From the NCBI GenBank assembly GCA_900543215.1, contig UQQR01000006.1, positions 1 to 64,000 of the forward strand: 64,000 nucleotides of DNA, given 5' to 3'. The notes under the pieces were generated by a model that did not search any database, had not been told where the DNA came from, and was given only the letters and a program-made list of their open reading frames with translations. The stretch comes from an uncultured Oscillospiraceae bacterium. GTDB taxonomy: Bacteria > Bacillota > Clostridia > Oscillospirales > Acutalibacteraceae. Below are positions 42,515-51,253 of this stretch, piece after piece. Positions within the stretch are counted from its first letter, which is position 1, and every line of letters begins with the position of its first letter. The translations under genes were made by a program, and so were the position numbers.

Positions 42515-43235
42515 TAGTTTTTTCCTCCGTTTCTTCATCCTTTACGGGGAAAAGCAGAGCCGCAGTAAGGGATATGATTACCGTAAGAATAATAATTCTC
42601 ATACCCTCGGAAATAGAGGAAAAGGGCGGAAGCTTTGAAAACAGCAGGCTTGCTGCCATAGATATTATTACAAGCACGGCAATTATTTTGTTTTTCCTTG
42701 CGGGCGGAATTATTATGGCTAAGAACATTCCGTAAAGTCCTACGCTTAAAGCGCTTACAAGGTTTTGCGGAAGAATATTACCCATAATTACGCCGAACAG
42801 CGTGCCGAACGCCCAACCGGGTATTGCGACCGACATAGCGCCGTAATTATAAAACGGATTAAGCGTGCCGGGTACTGATATTGAAATACCGAATATTTCG
42901 TCCGTAACGTCAAACGCAATAAGCGCGCGGTGCAAAAGCGAGGTCTCGGGTGCCAGCTTTTGGCTTAACGCGCAGGACATAAGCAAATATCTTGCGTTTA
43001 CTATCAGCTCCGTTATCGCAAGCTCTATGTAGGCGGCGTTCGCTCCGATTAGCGTAAAGCCTGCGTATCCGCCGGCCGACGCGTTTGTAAGCGCGGAGGT
43101 AAGCCAAGCCTGAAATGGGGTAAGCCCTGCCTTTTTTGCCGCTATTCCGAGGGTGAACGCAACCGCAAAATAGCCGAGCGCTATCGGAATACCGTCCTTT
43201 AATCCTTTAAAATACCATTTCTTACTGTCCGACAC
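42504..43235 (-). CDS. azlC: AzlC family branched-chain amino acid exporter subunit
   Basis: A 243-residue membrane protein of the AzlC/BrnF family with about seven helices. The family signature GLKDGIPIALGYFAVAFTLG is at the N-terminus, and EIFGISIS and TLFGVIMGN follow. The start is GTG 43235 with only a weak ribosome site; no better in-frame start exists before the conserved signature. azlD follows with overlap. Confidence 0.92.
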   Translation of the reverse strand: MSDSKKWYFKGLKDGIPIALGYFAVAFTLGIAAKKAGLTPFQAWLTSALTNASAGGYAGFTLIGANAAYIELAITELIVNARYLLMSCALSQKLAPETSLLHRALIAFDVTDEIFGISISVPGTLNPFYNYGAMSVAIPGWAFGTLFGVIMGNILPQNLVSALSVGLYGMFLAIIIPPARKNKIIAVLVIISMAASLLFSKLPPFSSISEGMRIIILTVIISLTAALLFPVKDEETEEKTNEA

Positions 43236-43273
43236 TGGAAGTCACGCCGTTTCTTTGAAAATTGCTAAACAAT

Positions 43274-43302
43274 ATTTTACATTTTTTGCGCCCGTTAGTC
43301 AA
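43274..43302 (-). promoter_or_regulatory. Promoter of azlCD
   Basis: On the minus strand TTGACT (43297-43302) and TAAAAT (43274-43279) with 17 bp between, about 40 bp upstream of azlC. Confidence 0.65.
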
Positions 43303-43351
43303 TATGTTTTTCTATCTTATTCCAGTCTCTTTTTACATAGCAAAATATCAC

Positions 43352-43380
43352 TTGTTTTAATGAGGCTTAGGTAGTATAAT
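43352..43380 (+). promoter_or_regulatory. Promoter of greA
   Basis: TTGTTT (43352-43357) and TATAAT (43375-43380), 17-bp spacer, 21 bp upstream of the preferred start codon. Confidence 0.6.
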
Positions 43381-43401
43381 ACCTTAGAAGGAATGATGTA
43401 T

Positions 43402-43905
43402 ATGTATGATGAGCTTACCGAGGTTGATATTAAAAAAATGAAGGACGAGCTTGAATACCGCATAGGTACGGTTCGCCCTAAAATACTTGAGGAAGTTAAG
43501 TTTACAAGAAGCTTCGGCGATTTAAGCGAGAATGCCGAGTACCACGCCGCAAAGCGTGAAAGGGGCAAAAACGAAAGCCGCATAAGGTATCTCCGCAATA
43601 TGATAAAGACAGCGAGGGTGATACACCCCGAAAGCAAAACCGACGAGGTGGGACTTTTCGACACCGTAGAATACTATGTTGAAGAAGACGACGCCACGGA
43701 AAAGGTGCGTATCGTAACCTCGTTAAGACAAAATTCCCTCGAAAGGCTTATAAGCCGTGAATCGCCTATGGGCTCTGCGCTTATGGGCGCTAAGATAGGT
43801 GACAGGCTTTGTATAAAGGTCAGCGACGATTACAGCTATTATATAGTTGTCCGCTCAATAGAAAAGGGAAACGACGACGATAAGCTTGAAATAAGAAAAT
43901 TTTGA
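43402..43905 (+). CDS. greA: Transcription elongation factor GreA/GreB family
   Basis: A 167-residue factor that rescues backtracked RNA polymerase. The N-terminal coiled coil carries the acidic tip motif GDLSENAEYHAAKRERG, which places the catalytic Asp and Glu. The C-terminal FKBP-like domain contains the PMGSALMGAKIGDRL motif. Among three in-frame ATGs, 43402 gives the best spacing from AGAAGGA (43386-43392). It precedes thyX, which has its own promoter. Confidence 0.92.
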   Translation: MYDELTEVDIKKMKDELEYRIGTVRPKILEEVKFTRSFGDLSENAEYHAAKRERGKNESRIRYLRNMIKTARVIHPESKTDEVGLFDTVEYYVEEDDATEKVRIVTSLRQNSLERLISRESPMGSALMGAKIGDRLCIKVSDDYSYYIVVRSIEKGNDDDKLEIRKF

Positions 43906-43912
43906 AAATCGG

Positions 43913-43941
43913 TTGATATGCCGAAAGGTTTTTGTTATAAT
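43913..43941 (+). promoter_or_regulatory. Promoter of thyX-tmk
   Basis: TTGATA (43913-43918) and TATAAT (43936-43941) with 17-bp spacer, 25 bp upstream of the thyX ATG. Confidence 0.7.
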
Positions 43942-43966
43942 CTATTACAATACGGAGGAGATTACA

Positions 43967-44740
43967 ATGGCTAAGGTTTTTTTACTTGCATACACACCCA
44001 ATCCCGAGCGCACTGTTGCGGAAGCTGCAAAGCTTTGCTACAGCAGTTCGAATATCGAGGATCTGAACGAAAGTCTTACCGACGAAAAGGCGGCGGCATT
44101 TGTTGAAATGCTGTCCGAAATAGGTCACGAAAGCCCTATTGAACACGCAAGCTTTACTTTCGGAATAGAAGGTGTTTCCCGTTCCTTGCTCGCTCAGATA
44201 ACAAGGCACAGAATAGCGTCGTTTTCGGTTAAAAGTCAGCGCTATGTAAGGGAGGGCAGTTTCGGCTATGTAACTCCGCCCGAAATTGCCGCCGACTCCG
44301 AGGCAAAAAGGCTGTACGATGAGATAATGGCAGAGGATCAAAAAAAATACGACCAAATCGCCGCAATACTCAAAGAAAAGCATATAAAGACCTTTATGGC
44401 AGAGGGAAAGGACGAAAAAACGGCGACAAGACTTGCCGAGAAAAAGGCTATCGAGGACGCCCGTTTTGTTCTTCCGAACTCTTGCGAAACACAGATGATA
44501 GTAACTATGAACGCCCGCTCGTTAAAGAATTTCTTTAAAATTCGCTGCTGCAACAGAGCGCAGTGGGAAATAAGGGATGTAGCGGTTCAGATGTTAGCGC
44601 TTGTATCGGCGGTAGCTCCCGAACTGTTTAAAAATTCGGGTCCCTCATGTCTCGGCGGCGCCTGCAGCGAGGGTAAAATGTCCTGTGGCAAGGCGGCAGA
44701 GGTAAGAGAAAAATTTAAGGAACTGAAAAACAATGGGTAA
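43967..44740 (+). CDS. thyX: FAD-dependent thymidylate synthase ThyX
   Basis: Flavin-dependent conversion of dUMP to dTMP using methylene-tetrahydrofolate and NADPH. It has 257 residues. The ThyX motif RHRxxSxxxxSQR is present as RHRIASFSVKSQR, and FKIRCCNRAQWEIRDVA matches the C-terminal substrate region. The ATG at 43967 follows CGGAGGAG. The tmk gene overlaps by 8 nt, linking dTMP synthesis to its phosphorylation. This implies the organism need not have ThyA. Confidence 0.96.
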   Translation: MAKVFLLAYTPNPERTVAEAAKLCYSSSNIEDLNESLTDEKAAAFVEMLSEIGHESPIEHASFTFGIEGVSRSLLAQITRHRIASFSVKSQRYVREGSFGYVTPPEIAADSEAKRLYDEIMAEDQKKYDQIAAILKEKHIKTFMAEGKDEKTATRLAEKKAIEDARFVLPNSCETQMIVTMNARSLKNFFKIRCCNRAQWEIRDVAVQMLALVSAVAPELFKNSGPSCLGGACSEGKMSCGKAAEVREKFKELKNNG

Positions 44741-45398
44741 GCTTATAGTAATCGAGGGACTTGACGGCAGTGGAAAATCAACACAGCTTGACCTGCTCCC
44801 GAAACGGCTTAAAGAAAAAGGTATTGACTGTAAAACCGTTTCGTTTCCCGATTATGCAAGTAATTCGAGCGCCCTTGTAAAGATGTATCTTGCCGGCAAG
44901 TTCGGTACGCACCCGTCGGATGTGAACCCGTACGCCGCTTCCGCCTTTTATACGGTGGACAGGTTTGCCTCGTATAAAACGGGGTGGGGGGACTATTACA
45001 AAAACGGCGGCACGGTTATCTCGGGCAGATACACCACATCAAACGCCGTTCACCAGGCGTCAAAGCTCCAAGAAAAGGATTGGATACCTTTTCTTGACTG
45101 GCTGTACGATTTTGAATACGGCAAGATAGGCATACCGAAACCCGACAAGGTTATTTTCCTTGATATGCCGGTTGAGGTCTCGCAAAAGCTGCTTGATAAG
45201 AGGTATACCGATTCCGGTAAAAAAGATATTCACGAGAGCGATGTTAAGTATCTTGAGAATTGCCGTAAAGCCGCGACCTTTACCGCAAAATATTCGGGGT
45301 GGGAAACGGTATCCTGCGCCGAAAACGGCGAGCCCAGAACGGTACTTGATATATCGGACGATATTTTAAGCTCCGTTATGAAATTATACGGGAGGTAA
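44733..45398 (+). CDS. tmk: Thymidylate kinase (dTMP kinase)
   Basis: A 221-residue kinase phosphorylating dTMP to dTDP. The P-loop is EGLDGSGKSTQ, the substrate Arg motif is in TVDRFASY, and ISGRYTTSNAVHQ is the family DR[YF]-like region. It is related to, but longer than, the classic 200-210 residue Tmk, and similar Clostridial proteins are sometimes called deoxynucleoside kinases. The start overlaps thyX by 8 nt (ATGGGTAA), so the two are translationally coupled. Confidence 0.9.
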   Translation: MGKLIVIEGLDGSGKSTQLDLLPKRLKEKGIDCKTVSFPDYASNSSALVKMYLAGKFGTHPSDVNPYAASAFYTVDRFASYKTGWGDYYKNGGTVISGRYTTSNAVHQASKLQEKDWIPFLDWLYDFEYGKIGIPKPDKVIFLDMPVEVSQKLLDKRYTDSGKKDIHESDVKYLENCRKAATFTAKYSGWETVSCAENGEPRTVLDISDDILSSVMKLYGR

Positions 45399-45403
45399 GC
45401 ATT

Positions 45404-45949
45404 TTGGTTTACATATTCCTTGCGGACGGCTTTGAGGAGTGCGAGGCGCTGGTTCCGCTCGATATTCTGCGTAGGGGCGGAATAGAGGTAAACACAGTCG
45501 GAATCGGTAAAAATTCGGTAACGGGAGCGCACGGCATAACCGTTACGGCGGATATTGCCGAAAGCGACGCTGTTTTTGACGGTATTGACGCCGTTATACT
45601 TCCGGGCGGTATGCCCGGAACGCTTAACCTTGAAAAAAGCGAGACCGTACAGAAATTCATTGATTTTGCGGCTGAAAAAGGCGCCTTGCTCTGTGCTATA
45701 TGCGCGGCACCGTCTGTTTTCGGGCATAAGGGACTGTTAAACGGCAAAAAAGCCACCTGTTTTCCGGGATTCGAAAAGGACCTCATCGGCGCCAAAGTCC
45801 TCGATGTCAAGACAGTGTCCGACGGCAATGTTATAACCGCCTGCGGAGCCGGTGCGGCCTTCGAATTCGGGTTTGCCGTTATTACGGCGCTTACGGGCGA
45901 CAAAACAGCCGCCGAAGATCTTTCAAAAGCGATGAAGTATACAAAATAA
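45404..45949 (+). CDS. DJ-1/PfpI family protein
   Basis: A 181-residue class I glutamine amidotransferase-like protein of the DJ-1/ThiJ branch. The nucleophile elbow is ALLCAICAAPSVFG, with Cys in the AICAAP turn, and the acidic partner is the Glu in ADGFEECEALVPLDILRR. Members act as deglycase-like, chaperone or glyoxalase enzymes; the exact role is unknown. The TTG start at 45404 follows GGGAGGT. It lies 5 nt after tmk. Confidence 0.88.
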   Translation: MVYIFLADGFEECEALVPLDILRRGGIEVNTVGIGKNSVTGAHGITVTADIAESDAVFDGIDAVILPGGMPGTLNLEKSETVQKFIDFAAEKGALLCAICAAPSVFGHKGLLNGKKATCFPGFEKDLIGAKVLDVKTVSDGNVITACGAGAAFEFGFAVITALTGDKTAAEDLSKAMKYTK

Positions 45950-45967
45950 TATTTTGCGGAGAGTAAA

Positions 45968-47137
45968 ATGGACGATAAAAACATTAACGGAAGCAATATT
46001 AATCCGGATGACGATTTTGTCATCGGAAAGGGCTTTCAGATAGATGAAACCCCTGTTACTGCGGTTTATAAAGGCAAAAAAGCCAAACATTCCGCCGGAA
46101 AAAGTGCGATTAAAACAACTGTATGGATAGTAAGCATTATTGTCGTGTCCGTAGGTCTTGCGTTCGGCATAATTTTTGCGGGCGCGGATTATATGGGAAT
46201 AGGCTTCGGCAGAGGAACGGAATGTGTTGTTGAGGTAAGCAAGGGCACCTCAACAAAGGCGATTGCCGAACAGCTGAAGGAATGCGGTGCGGTTAAAATA
46301 CCATTTCTTTTCAGGGTTTATGCCAAACTTAAGCATTATGACAGCCAATTTAAATACGGCGTTTACAATTTCAATAACGAGGCAGGGTATGAGGCGCTCT
46401 CGCAAATGCTTATCAAGGAAGGCTCTGCCGCTGAAAGCGCAAGGGTGACTATCCCCGAAATGTCTACCGTTGACGATATTGCGAAAATCCTTGAGGAAAA
46501 GGGAGTTTGCACAAAGGCTGATTTTATTGACGAGGTACAGCACGGCACCTTTGACTACGATTTTGTAAAGCAAATTCCGCAGGAAAAGGTTTACTACCGT
46601 CTTGAGGGTTATCTTTTCCCCGAAACCTATGATTTTTATTCGTATGACTCAAAGGAATGTGCGCATCTTGCGGTTGATAAAATGCTCAAAACGCTTGACA
46701 GCAAGCTTACCGATAATATCCGCGAAAAGATTTCAAAAAGCGGTTACACTCTGCACGAGGGTATGACGCTAGCTTCGCTTGTCGAGCTTGAAGCGGGCGG
46801 TGCACCAGAGGAAATGGCAAATGTGGCGGCGGTATTTTGCAACCGGCTTAACAATAAGGCGGATTACCCGAAGCTTCAGTCCTCGCCTACACAAAAATAT
46901 CCCTACGGCTCGGGTAAGTACGACACCTATCAGTCCGACGGACTGCCGCCCGGACCCCTTTGCTCACCGAGCTTTAATTCCATAAAGGCAGCGGCGGAGC
47001 CCTCAAAAAATTATGAAGGCTATTACTATTTTGTGACCGACGCTCAAATGAAGTTTTACTATAATAAAACACTCAGCGAACACAACGCCACAATAAACAG
47101 GCTTAAAAAGGAGAATAACTGGATTGGCGACAGATAA
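45968..47137 (+). CDS. mltG: Endolytic transglycosylase MltG
   Basis: Membrane-bound lytic transglycosylase that cuts nascent glycan strands. It has 389 residues: a cytoplasmic N-terminus of about 45, one membrane helix (about 50-75), a LysM-like region and the YceG domain. Conserved elements are LVELEAGGAPEEMANVAAVF (with the catalytic Glu), CNRLNN, LQSSPTQKYPYGSG and the ending FYFVTDAQMKFYYNKTLSEH (split here as YYFVTDAQ and FYYNKTLSEHN). GCGGAGAGTAAA precedes the ATG. The peptidase gene downstream overlaps its end by 14 nt. Confidence 0.95.
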   Translation: MDDKNINGSNINPDDDFVIGKGFQIDETPVTAVYKGKKAKHSAGKSAIKTTVWIVSIIVVSVGLAFGIIFAGADYMGIGFGRGTECVVEVSKGTSTKAIAEQLKECGAVKIPFLFRVYAKLKHYDSQFKYGVYNFNNEAGYEALSQMLIKEGSAAESARVTIPEMSTVDDIAKILEEKGVCTKADFIDEVQHGTFDYDFVKQIPQEKVYYRLEGYLFPETYDFYSYDSKECAHLAVDKMLKTLDSKLTDNIREKISKSGYTLHEGMTLASLVELEAGGAPEEMANVAAVFCNRLNNKADYPKLQSSPTQKYPYGSGKYDTYQSDGLPPGPLCSPSFNSIKAAAEPSKNYEGYYYFVTDAQMKFYYNKTLSEHNATINRLKKENNWIGDR

Positions 47138-48413
47138 TATTCCCGAACTTCTTTGCCCCGCGGGAGATTTAGTACGGCTTAAAGCTGCTGTCGATTACGG
47201 AGCGGACGCCGTTTACCTTGCGGGAGAGGAATTCGGTATGCGTACCGCGGCTTCGAATTTCGGCGAAGAGGATCTTAAAAAGGGTATTGAGTACGCTCAT
47301 AAAAACGGCGTTAAGGTGCATATTGCCTGCAACACCATTCCGCACAATGAGGAAATACCGCGGCTCCCGGACTTCTTAAGCCGTATTAACGATTACGGAG
47401 CGGACGCTGTTATTGCCGCCGACCTCGGCACAATAGGACTTGTTAAAAAATATGCTCCGAACGCCGAGCTGCATATTTCGGTTCAGTCGGGAATATGTAA
47501 CTATGAGACGGCAAACGCCTTTTACAATCTCGGTGCGGACAGAGTGGTTCTCGCCCGTGAGCTGTCACTTTCCGAAATAGCGGAAATCAGAGCCAAAACT
47601 CCGAAGGAGCTTAAATTGGAAGCCTTTGCGCACGGTGCTATGTGCATTTCGTTTTCGGCAAGATGTCTGCTCTCAAGCTATATGACAGGTAGAGACGCAA
47701 ACCGCGGCGACTGTGCGCAGCCGTGCCGCTGGAGTTACTCGCTTATGGAGGAAAAGCGTCCCGGTCAGTATTTTGATATAACCGAAACCGATAAAGGCAC
47801 TTATATACTCAATGCAAACGATCTGTGTATGGCGGAACAGCTTGATAAAATGGCTGAAAGCGGTATTGACAGCATAAAAATCGAGGGCAGGGCAAAATCC
47901 CATTATTATGTTGCGGTAACCGCCAATGCGTACAGGGGTGCGCTTGACAGCTTAAAATCGTCGGACGGCGATTGGAAATGCCCCGATTGGGTTACGGATG
48001 AGCTTAATAAAATAAGCCACCGTAACTATTCAACAGGCTTTTATTTCGGCAGACCGCAAAACTCACAGACCTATGAGAATGCGGGGTATGTAAGAGATTA
48101 TTCGGTTGCGGCTATTGTGGATGGGTACAGCGGCGGCTGTATTACTGCGGTGCTTAAAAATAAATTTTTAAGGGGTCAGGAATTTGACTGTCTTGAACCG
48201 GGGAGCGAACCGTTTACAGTTACGGCAAACGAGCTTTTCGATGAAAACGGAGCGTCTGTCGAGAGTGCGCCTCACCCGATGATGAAGATTAAAATTCCGT
48301 TTTCACGCCCTGTAAAACCCGGTTCATTGCTTAGAATGAAAGCCGAAAAGGAGCAAAATACAGATGAAAATTACGGTTGTCGGCTGCGGCAAAATAGGCT
48401 GTACCGTTATTGA
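47124..48413 (+). CDS. Peptidase U32 family protein
   Basis: U32 collagenase-like family, 429 residues. The N-terminal motif is LLCPAGDLVRLKAAVDYGADAVYL (first part of the TIM barrel). The family signature is EAFAHGAMCISFSARCLLSS, followed by RGDCAQPCRW with cysteines for a probable Fe-S cluster. Relatives hydroxylate rRNA (RlhA) or tRNA (TrhP) in E. coli, and many Clostridial homologues are uncharacterised. The TTG start follows AAGGAG. The last 50 nt overlap trkA in another frame, adding a C-terminal tail of about 16 residues without homology. Confidence 0.9.
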   Translation: MATDNIPELLCPAGDLVRLKAAVDYGADAVYLAGEEFGMRTAASNFGEEDLKKGIEYAHKNGVKVHIACNTIPHNEEIPRLPDFLSRINDYGADAVIAADLGTIGLVKKYAPNAELHISVQSGICNYETANAFYNLGADRVVLARELSLSEIAEIRAKTPKELKLEAFAHGAMCISFSARCLLSSYMTGRDANRGDCAQPCRWSYSLMEEKRPGQYFDITETDKGTYILNANDLCMAEQLDKMAESGIDSIKIEGRAKSHYYVAVTANAYRGALDSLKSSDGDWKCPDWVTDELNKISHRNYSTGFYFGRPQNSQTYENAGYVRDYSVAAIVDGYSGGCITAVLKNKFLRGQEFDCLEPGSEPFTVTANELFDENGASVESAPHPMMKIKIPFSRPVKPGSLLRMKAEKEQNTDENYGCRLRQNRLYRY

Positions 48414-49725
48414 ATCCTTACTCGCAGAGGGTCACGAAATCACTGCTATTGATAACGACGAGGATGTAATATCCGAAATAACCAATATTTATGATGTTAT
48501 GGCTGTCTGCGGAAGCGGCACAGATTCGGATGTTTTGCTGGAAGCGGGTATTTCCGAGCTGTTAATTGCGGTTACGGGGTCGGACGAGTTTAATATGCTT
48601 ACCTGCTTCATCGCAAAGCGCCTCGGCGTTACGCATACGATAGCGAGAATAAGAAACCCCGAATACAACGATAAAAGCCTTTCTTTTTTAAGAAAAGAAT
48701 TGGGGCTTTCTATGGCAATAAACCCCGAACGCTTTGTTTCAAGGGAGCTTTTCAATCTTTTGAAGCTTCCGAGCGCAATAAAGGTTGAGGCCTTTTCAAG
48801 AGGTAATTTTGAAATGGTCGAGCTTATTTTAAGGGAAAATTCGCCGCTTGACGGCGTAAGCCTTATCGAGCTTAAAAAGAAGCACCCCGATAACTTCCTT
48901 ATATGCGCGGTTCAAAGAGGGGATAAGCTTTATATACCCGACGGTAATTTTGTACTCAAAAGCGGCGACAAAATCGGTATTACCGCCTCCTCGGTTGAAA
49001 TACAAAGGCTTTTAAGAAAGCTCGGTATTCTGCAAAAGCAGGCGAGGGATGTAATGCTTTTGGGTGCTACACGCACCTCGTATTATCTTGCAAAGCTTTT
49101 GCTTGCGGCGGGCAACTCGGTTAAAATAATAGACGCCGACCGTGAACGCTGTAAGGAATTCAGCGTTTCCCTGCCGGGGGCGGTTATTATAAACGGCGAC
49201 CCCGCAAGGCAGGAGCTGCTGCTTGAAGAGGGAATAGGCGGTGTAGACGCCGTTGTGGCTCTCACCGGTATGGATGAGGAAAATATACTTCTTTCGTATT
49301 TTGCGACAATGCAGAATGTTCCTAAGGTAATCGCAAAGGTAAACCGAAATGAATTTCTGCCCACTGCGGCAAGGCTCGGAATTGAGTCGGTCGCCTCGCA
49401 GATAAGAACGGTTGCGGATGTAGTCGTAAGATATGCCCGTGCGCTTGAAAATTCGGTAGGCAGTAAGGTTGAGACCCTTTATAAGCTTATGAACGGTAAT
49501 GCCGAAGCGCTTGAATTTGCCGTAAATTCAGACAGTAAGGTAATTAAAATACCGCTTAAAGATCTTCCGACAAAGGCGAATGTTCTTATTTCCGGCATAA
49601 TAAGGGGCAGAAAAACGATAATTCCGTCGGGCGACGATATGATACTGCCCGGCGACCGTGTTGTTGTGATATCAAGCGGTATTCGCCTTAACGACCTTTC
49701 GGATATTACCGAAAAGCAGAGGTGA
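48364..49725 (+). CDS. trkA: Trk potassium uptake regulator TrkA
   Basis: A 453-residue NAD(H)-binding regulator of TrkH. It has two RCK units, each with a Rossmann domain (ITVVGCGKIGCTVIESL at the start and VMLLGATRTSYYLAKLLLAA near residue 230) and an RCK_C subdomain. The duplication is typical of TrkA. The start overlaps the U32 gene by 50 nt, and trkH follows after 4 nt with GAGGTGAGCAG as ribosome site. Confidence 0.95.
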   Translation: MKITVVGCGKIGCTVIESLLAEGHEITAIDNDEDVISEITNIYDVMAVCGSGTDSDVLLEAGISELLIAVTGSDEFNMLTCFIAKRLGVTHTIARIRNPEYNDKSLSFLRKELGLSMAINPERFVSRELFNLLKLPSAIKVEAFSRGNFEMVELILRENSPLDGVSLIELKKKHPDNFLICAVQRGDKLYIPDGNFVLKSGDKIGITASSVEIQRLLRKLGILQKQARDVMLLGATRTSYYLAKLLLAAGNSVKIIDADRERCKEFSVSLPGAVIINGDPARQELLLEEGIGGVDAVVALTGMDEENILLSYFATMQNVPKVIAKVNRNEFLPTAARLGIESVASQIRTVADVVVRYARALENSVGSKVETLYKLMNGNAEALEFAVNSDSKVIKIPLKDLPTKANVLISGIIRGRKTIIPSGDDMILPGDRVVVISSGIRLNDLSDITEKQR

Positions 49726-49729
49726 GCAG

Positions 49730-51175
49730 ATGAACCGCAGAATGATATTCAACGCCGTCGGTATGATGCTTATGGTAGAATCCGTACTGCTTCTGTTACC
49801 GGCAGTAATAAGCGCAATTTACAAAGAGCGTGAGTGCTTTGCTTTTCTTGCCGCCGCCGTAATCGGCTTCGTTCTCGGAATTTTACCGAAGCTTTTTTAT
49901 AAGCCCCGTACCCATGTTATTTATGCGAAAGAGGGCTTTATAATTGTGGCGTTCACTTGGGTAATGCTTTCGCTTGTGGGCGCAATACCGTTTATGATAA
50001 GCGATGAAATTCCGTCTCTTGCGGACGCTTTTTTTGAGACCGTAAGCGGATTTACTACCACAGGCGCCTCAATTTTAAAGGATGTTGAAGCACACAGCCA
50101 CGGCGTTCTCTTCTGGCGAAGCTTTACGCACTGGATAGGCGGTATGGGTATAATTGTTTTTGTTACGGCGATTATACCGAATGTATCCGAAAGACCTATC
50201 CATATATTAAGGGCAGAAATTCCGGGACCTACAATGGGCAAGCTTGTGCCGAGAATTAAGGACACGGCGGTTATTCTGTACCTTATTTATATGGTTATGA
50301 CCGTAATTGAGGTAATACTTTTATGTTTAGGCGGTATGCCGTTTTTCGAAAGCCTGCTTCATTCGTTCGGAACGGCAGGTACGGGAGGCTTCGGAATTAA
50401 AAGGGACAGCATAGCGGGATATTCGCCCTATCTTCAGTGGGTTATAGGAATATTTATGGTGCTGTTCGGAATAAACTTCAACCTTTACTATCTTGTTATT
50501 GCAAAGAAGATAAAGGCGGCGCTTAAAAGCAGTGAGCTTTGGTGCTTTGTGGGAATAGTTGCGGTTTCCTCCGTGCTTATAACCTTTAATATAAGACACC
50601 TATTCCCGAGCTTTTCGGATTCACTTCGCGCGGCATTTTTTCAGGTTTCGTCTATTATATCAACCACAGGTTACGCAACCGCTGATTTTAATGCGTGGCC
50701 GTCCTTTTCAAAATACCTGTTGCTGCTTTTGATGTTTGTGGGCGGATGCGCCGGTTCAACTGCCGGAGGTATGAAAGTCTCTCGTATCATTATGATGTTC
50801 AGAATGGTGCAAAATGAAATAAGAAGCCTTATTCATCCGAGAGCCATAACTTCTTTAAGATTTGAAGGAAAAAGCGTCGGCGGCGCAACTTCAAAAAATG
50901 TCAGCAATTACTTTTTGATTTATTTTCTCTGCCTTGCGGCGGTCGTTATGTGCTTAAGCTTTGAACCGTTCAGTTTTGAAACCAATTTTTCGGCGGCGGT
51001 TTCCTGCTTTAACAATGTAGGACCGGGACTTGCGGCGGTAGGACCGGCGAGTAATTATTCGGCTTACTCCGATTTTGCAAAATTTGTACTTTCGTTTGCG
51101 ATGCTCCTCGGAAGGCTTGAGATTTTTCCGCTTATTATAGCGCTCTCACCGTCGGCTTGGTCAAGAAATAAATAA
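49730..51175 (+). CDS. trkH: Trk potassium uptake channel TrkH
   Basis: A 481-residue membrane protein with four pseudo-repeats (M1-P-M2). Filter-like stretches are visible: SGFTTTGASIL, HSFGTAGTGGFG, SSIISTTGYATADF and NNVGPGLAAVGPAS, each with the conserved Gly. Together with TrkA it imports K+, probably driven by the ion gradient. A strong GC-rich terminator follows. Confidence 0.96.
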   Translation: MNRRMIFNAVGMMLMVESVLLLLPAVISAIYKERECFAFLAAAVIGFVLGILPKLFYKPRTHVIYAKEGFIIVAFTWVMLSLVGAIPFMISDEIPSLADAFFETVSGFTTTGASILKDVEAHSHGVLFWRSFTHWIGGMGIIVFVTAIIPNVSERPIHILRAEIPGPTMGKLVPRIKDTAVILYLIYMVMTVIEVILLCLGGMPFFESLLHSFGTAGTGGFGIKRDSIAGYSPYLQWVIGIFMVLFGINFNLYYLVIAKKIKAALKSSELWCFVGIVAVSSVLITFNIRHLFPSFSDSLRAAFFQVSSIISTTGYATADFNAWPSFSKYLLLLLMFVGGCAGSTAGGMKVSRIIMMFRMVQNEIRSLIHPRAITSLRFEGKSVGGATSKNVSNYFLIYFLCLAAVVMCLSFEPFSFETNFSAAVSCFNNVGPGLAAVGPASNYSAYSDFAKFVLSFAMLLGRLEIFPLIIALSPSAWSRNK

Positions 51176-51190
51176 GATCTATAATATAAT

Positions 51191-51236
51191 CGCCCCCGCA
51201 CGGCAGTTTTTATTTGCCGCGCGGGGGCGATATTTT
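51191..51236. terminator. Terminator after trkH
   Basis: CGCCCCCGC (51191-51199) pairs with GCGGGGGCG (51221-51229), and CGGCA pairs with TGCCG inside, followed by ATATTTT. It lies between convergent genes. Confidence 0.88.
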
Positions 51237-51253
51237 ACTCTTTGATTAAAGAA

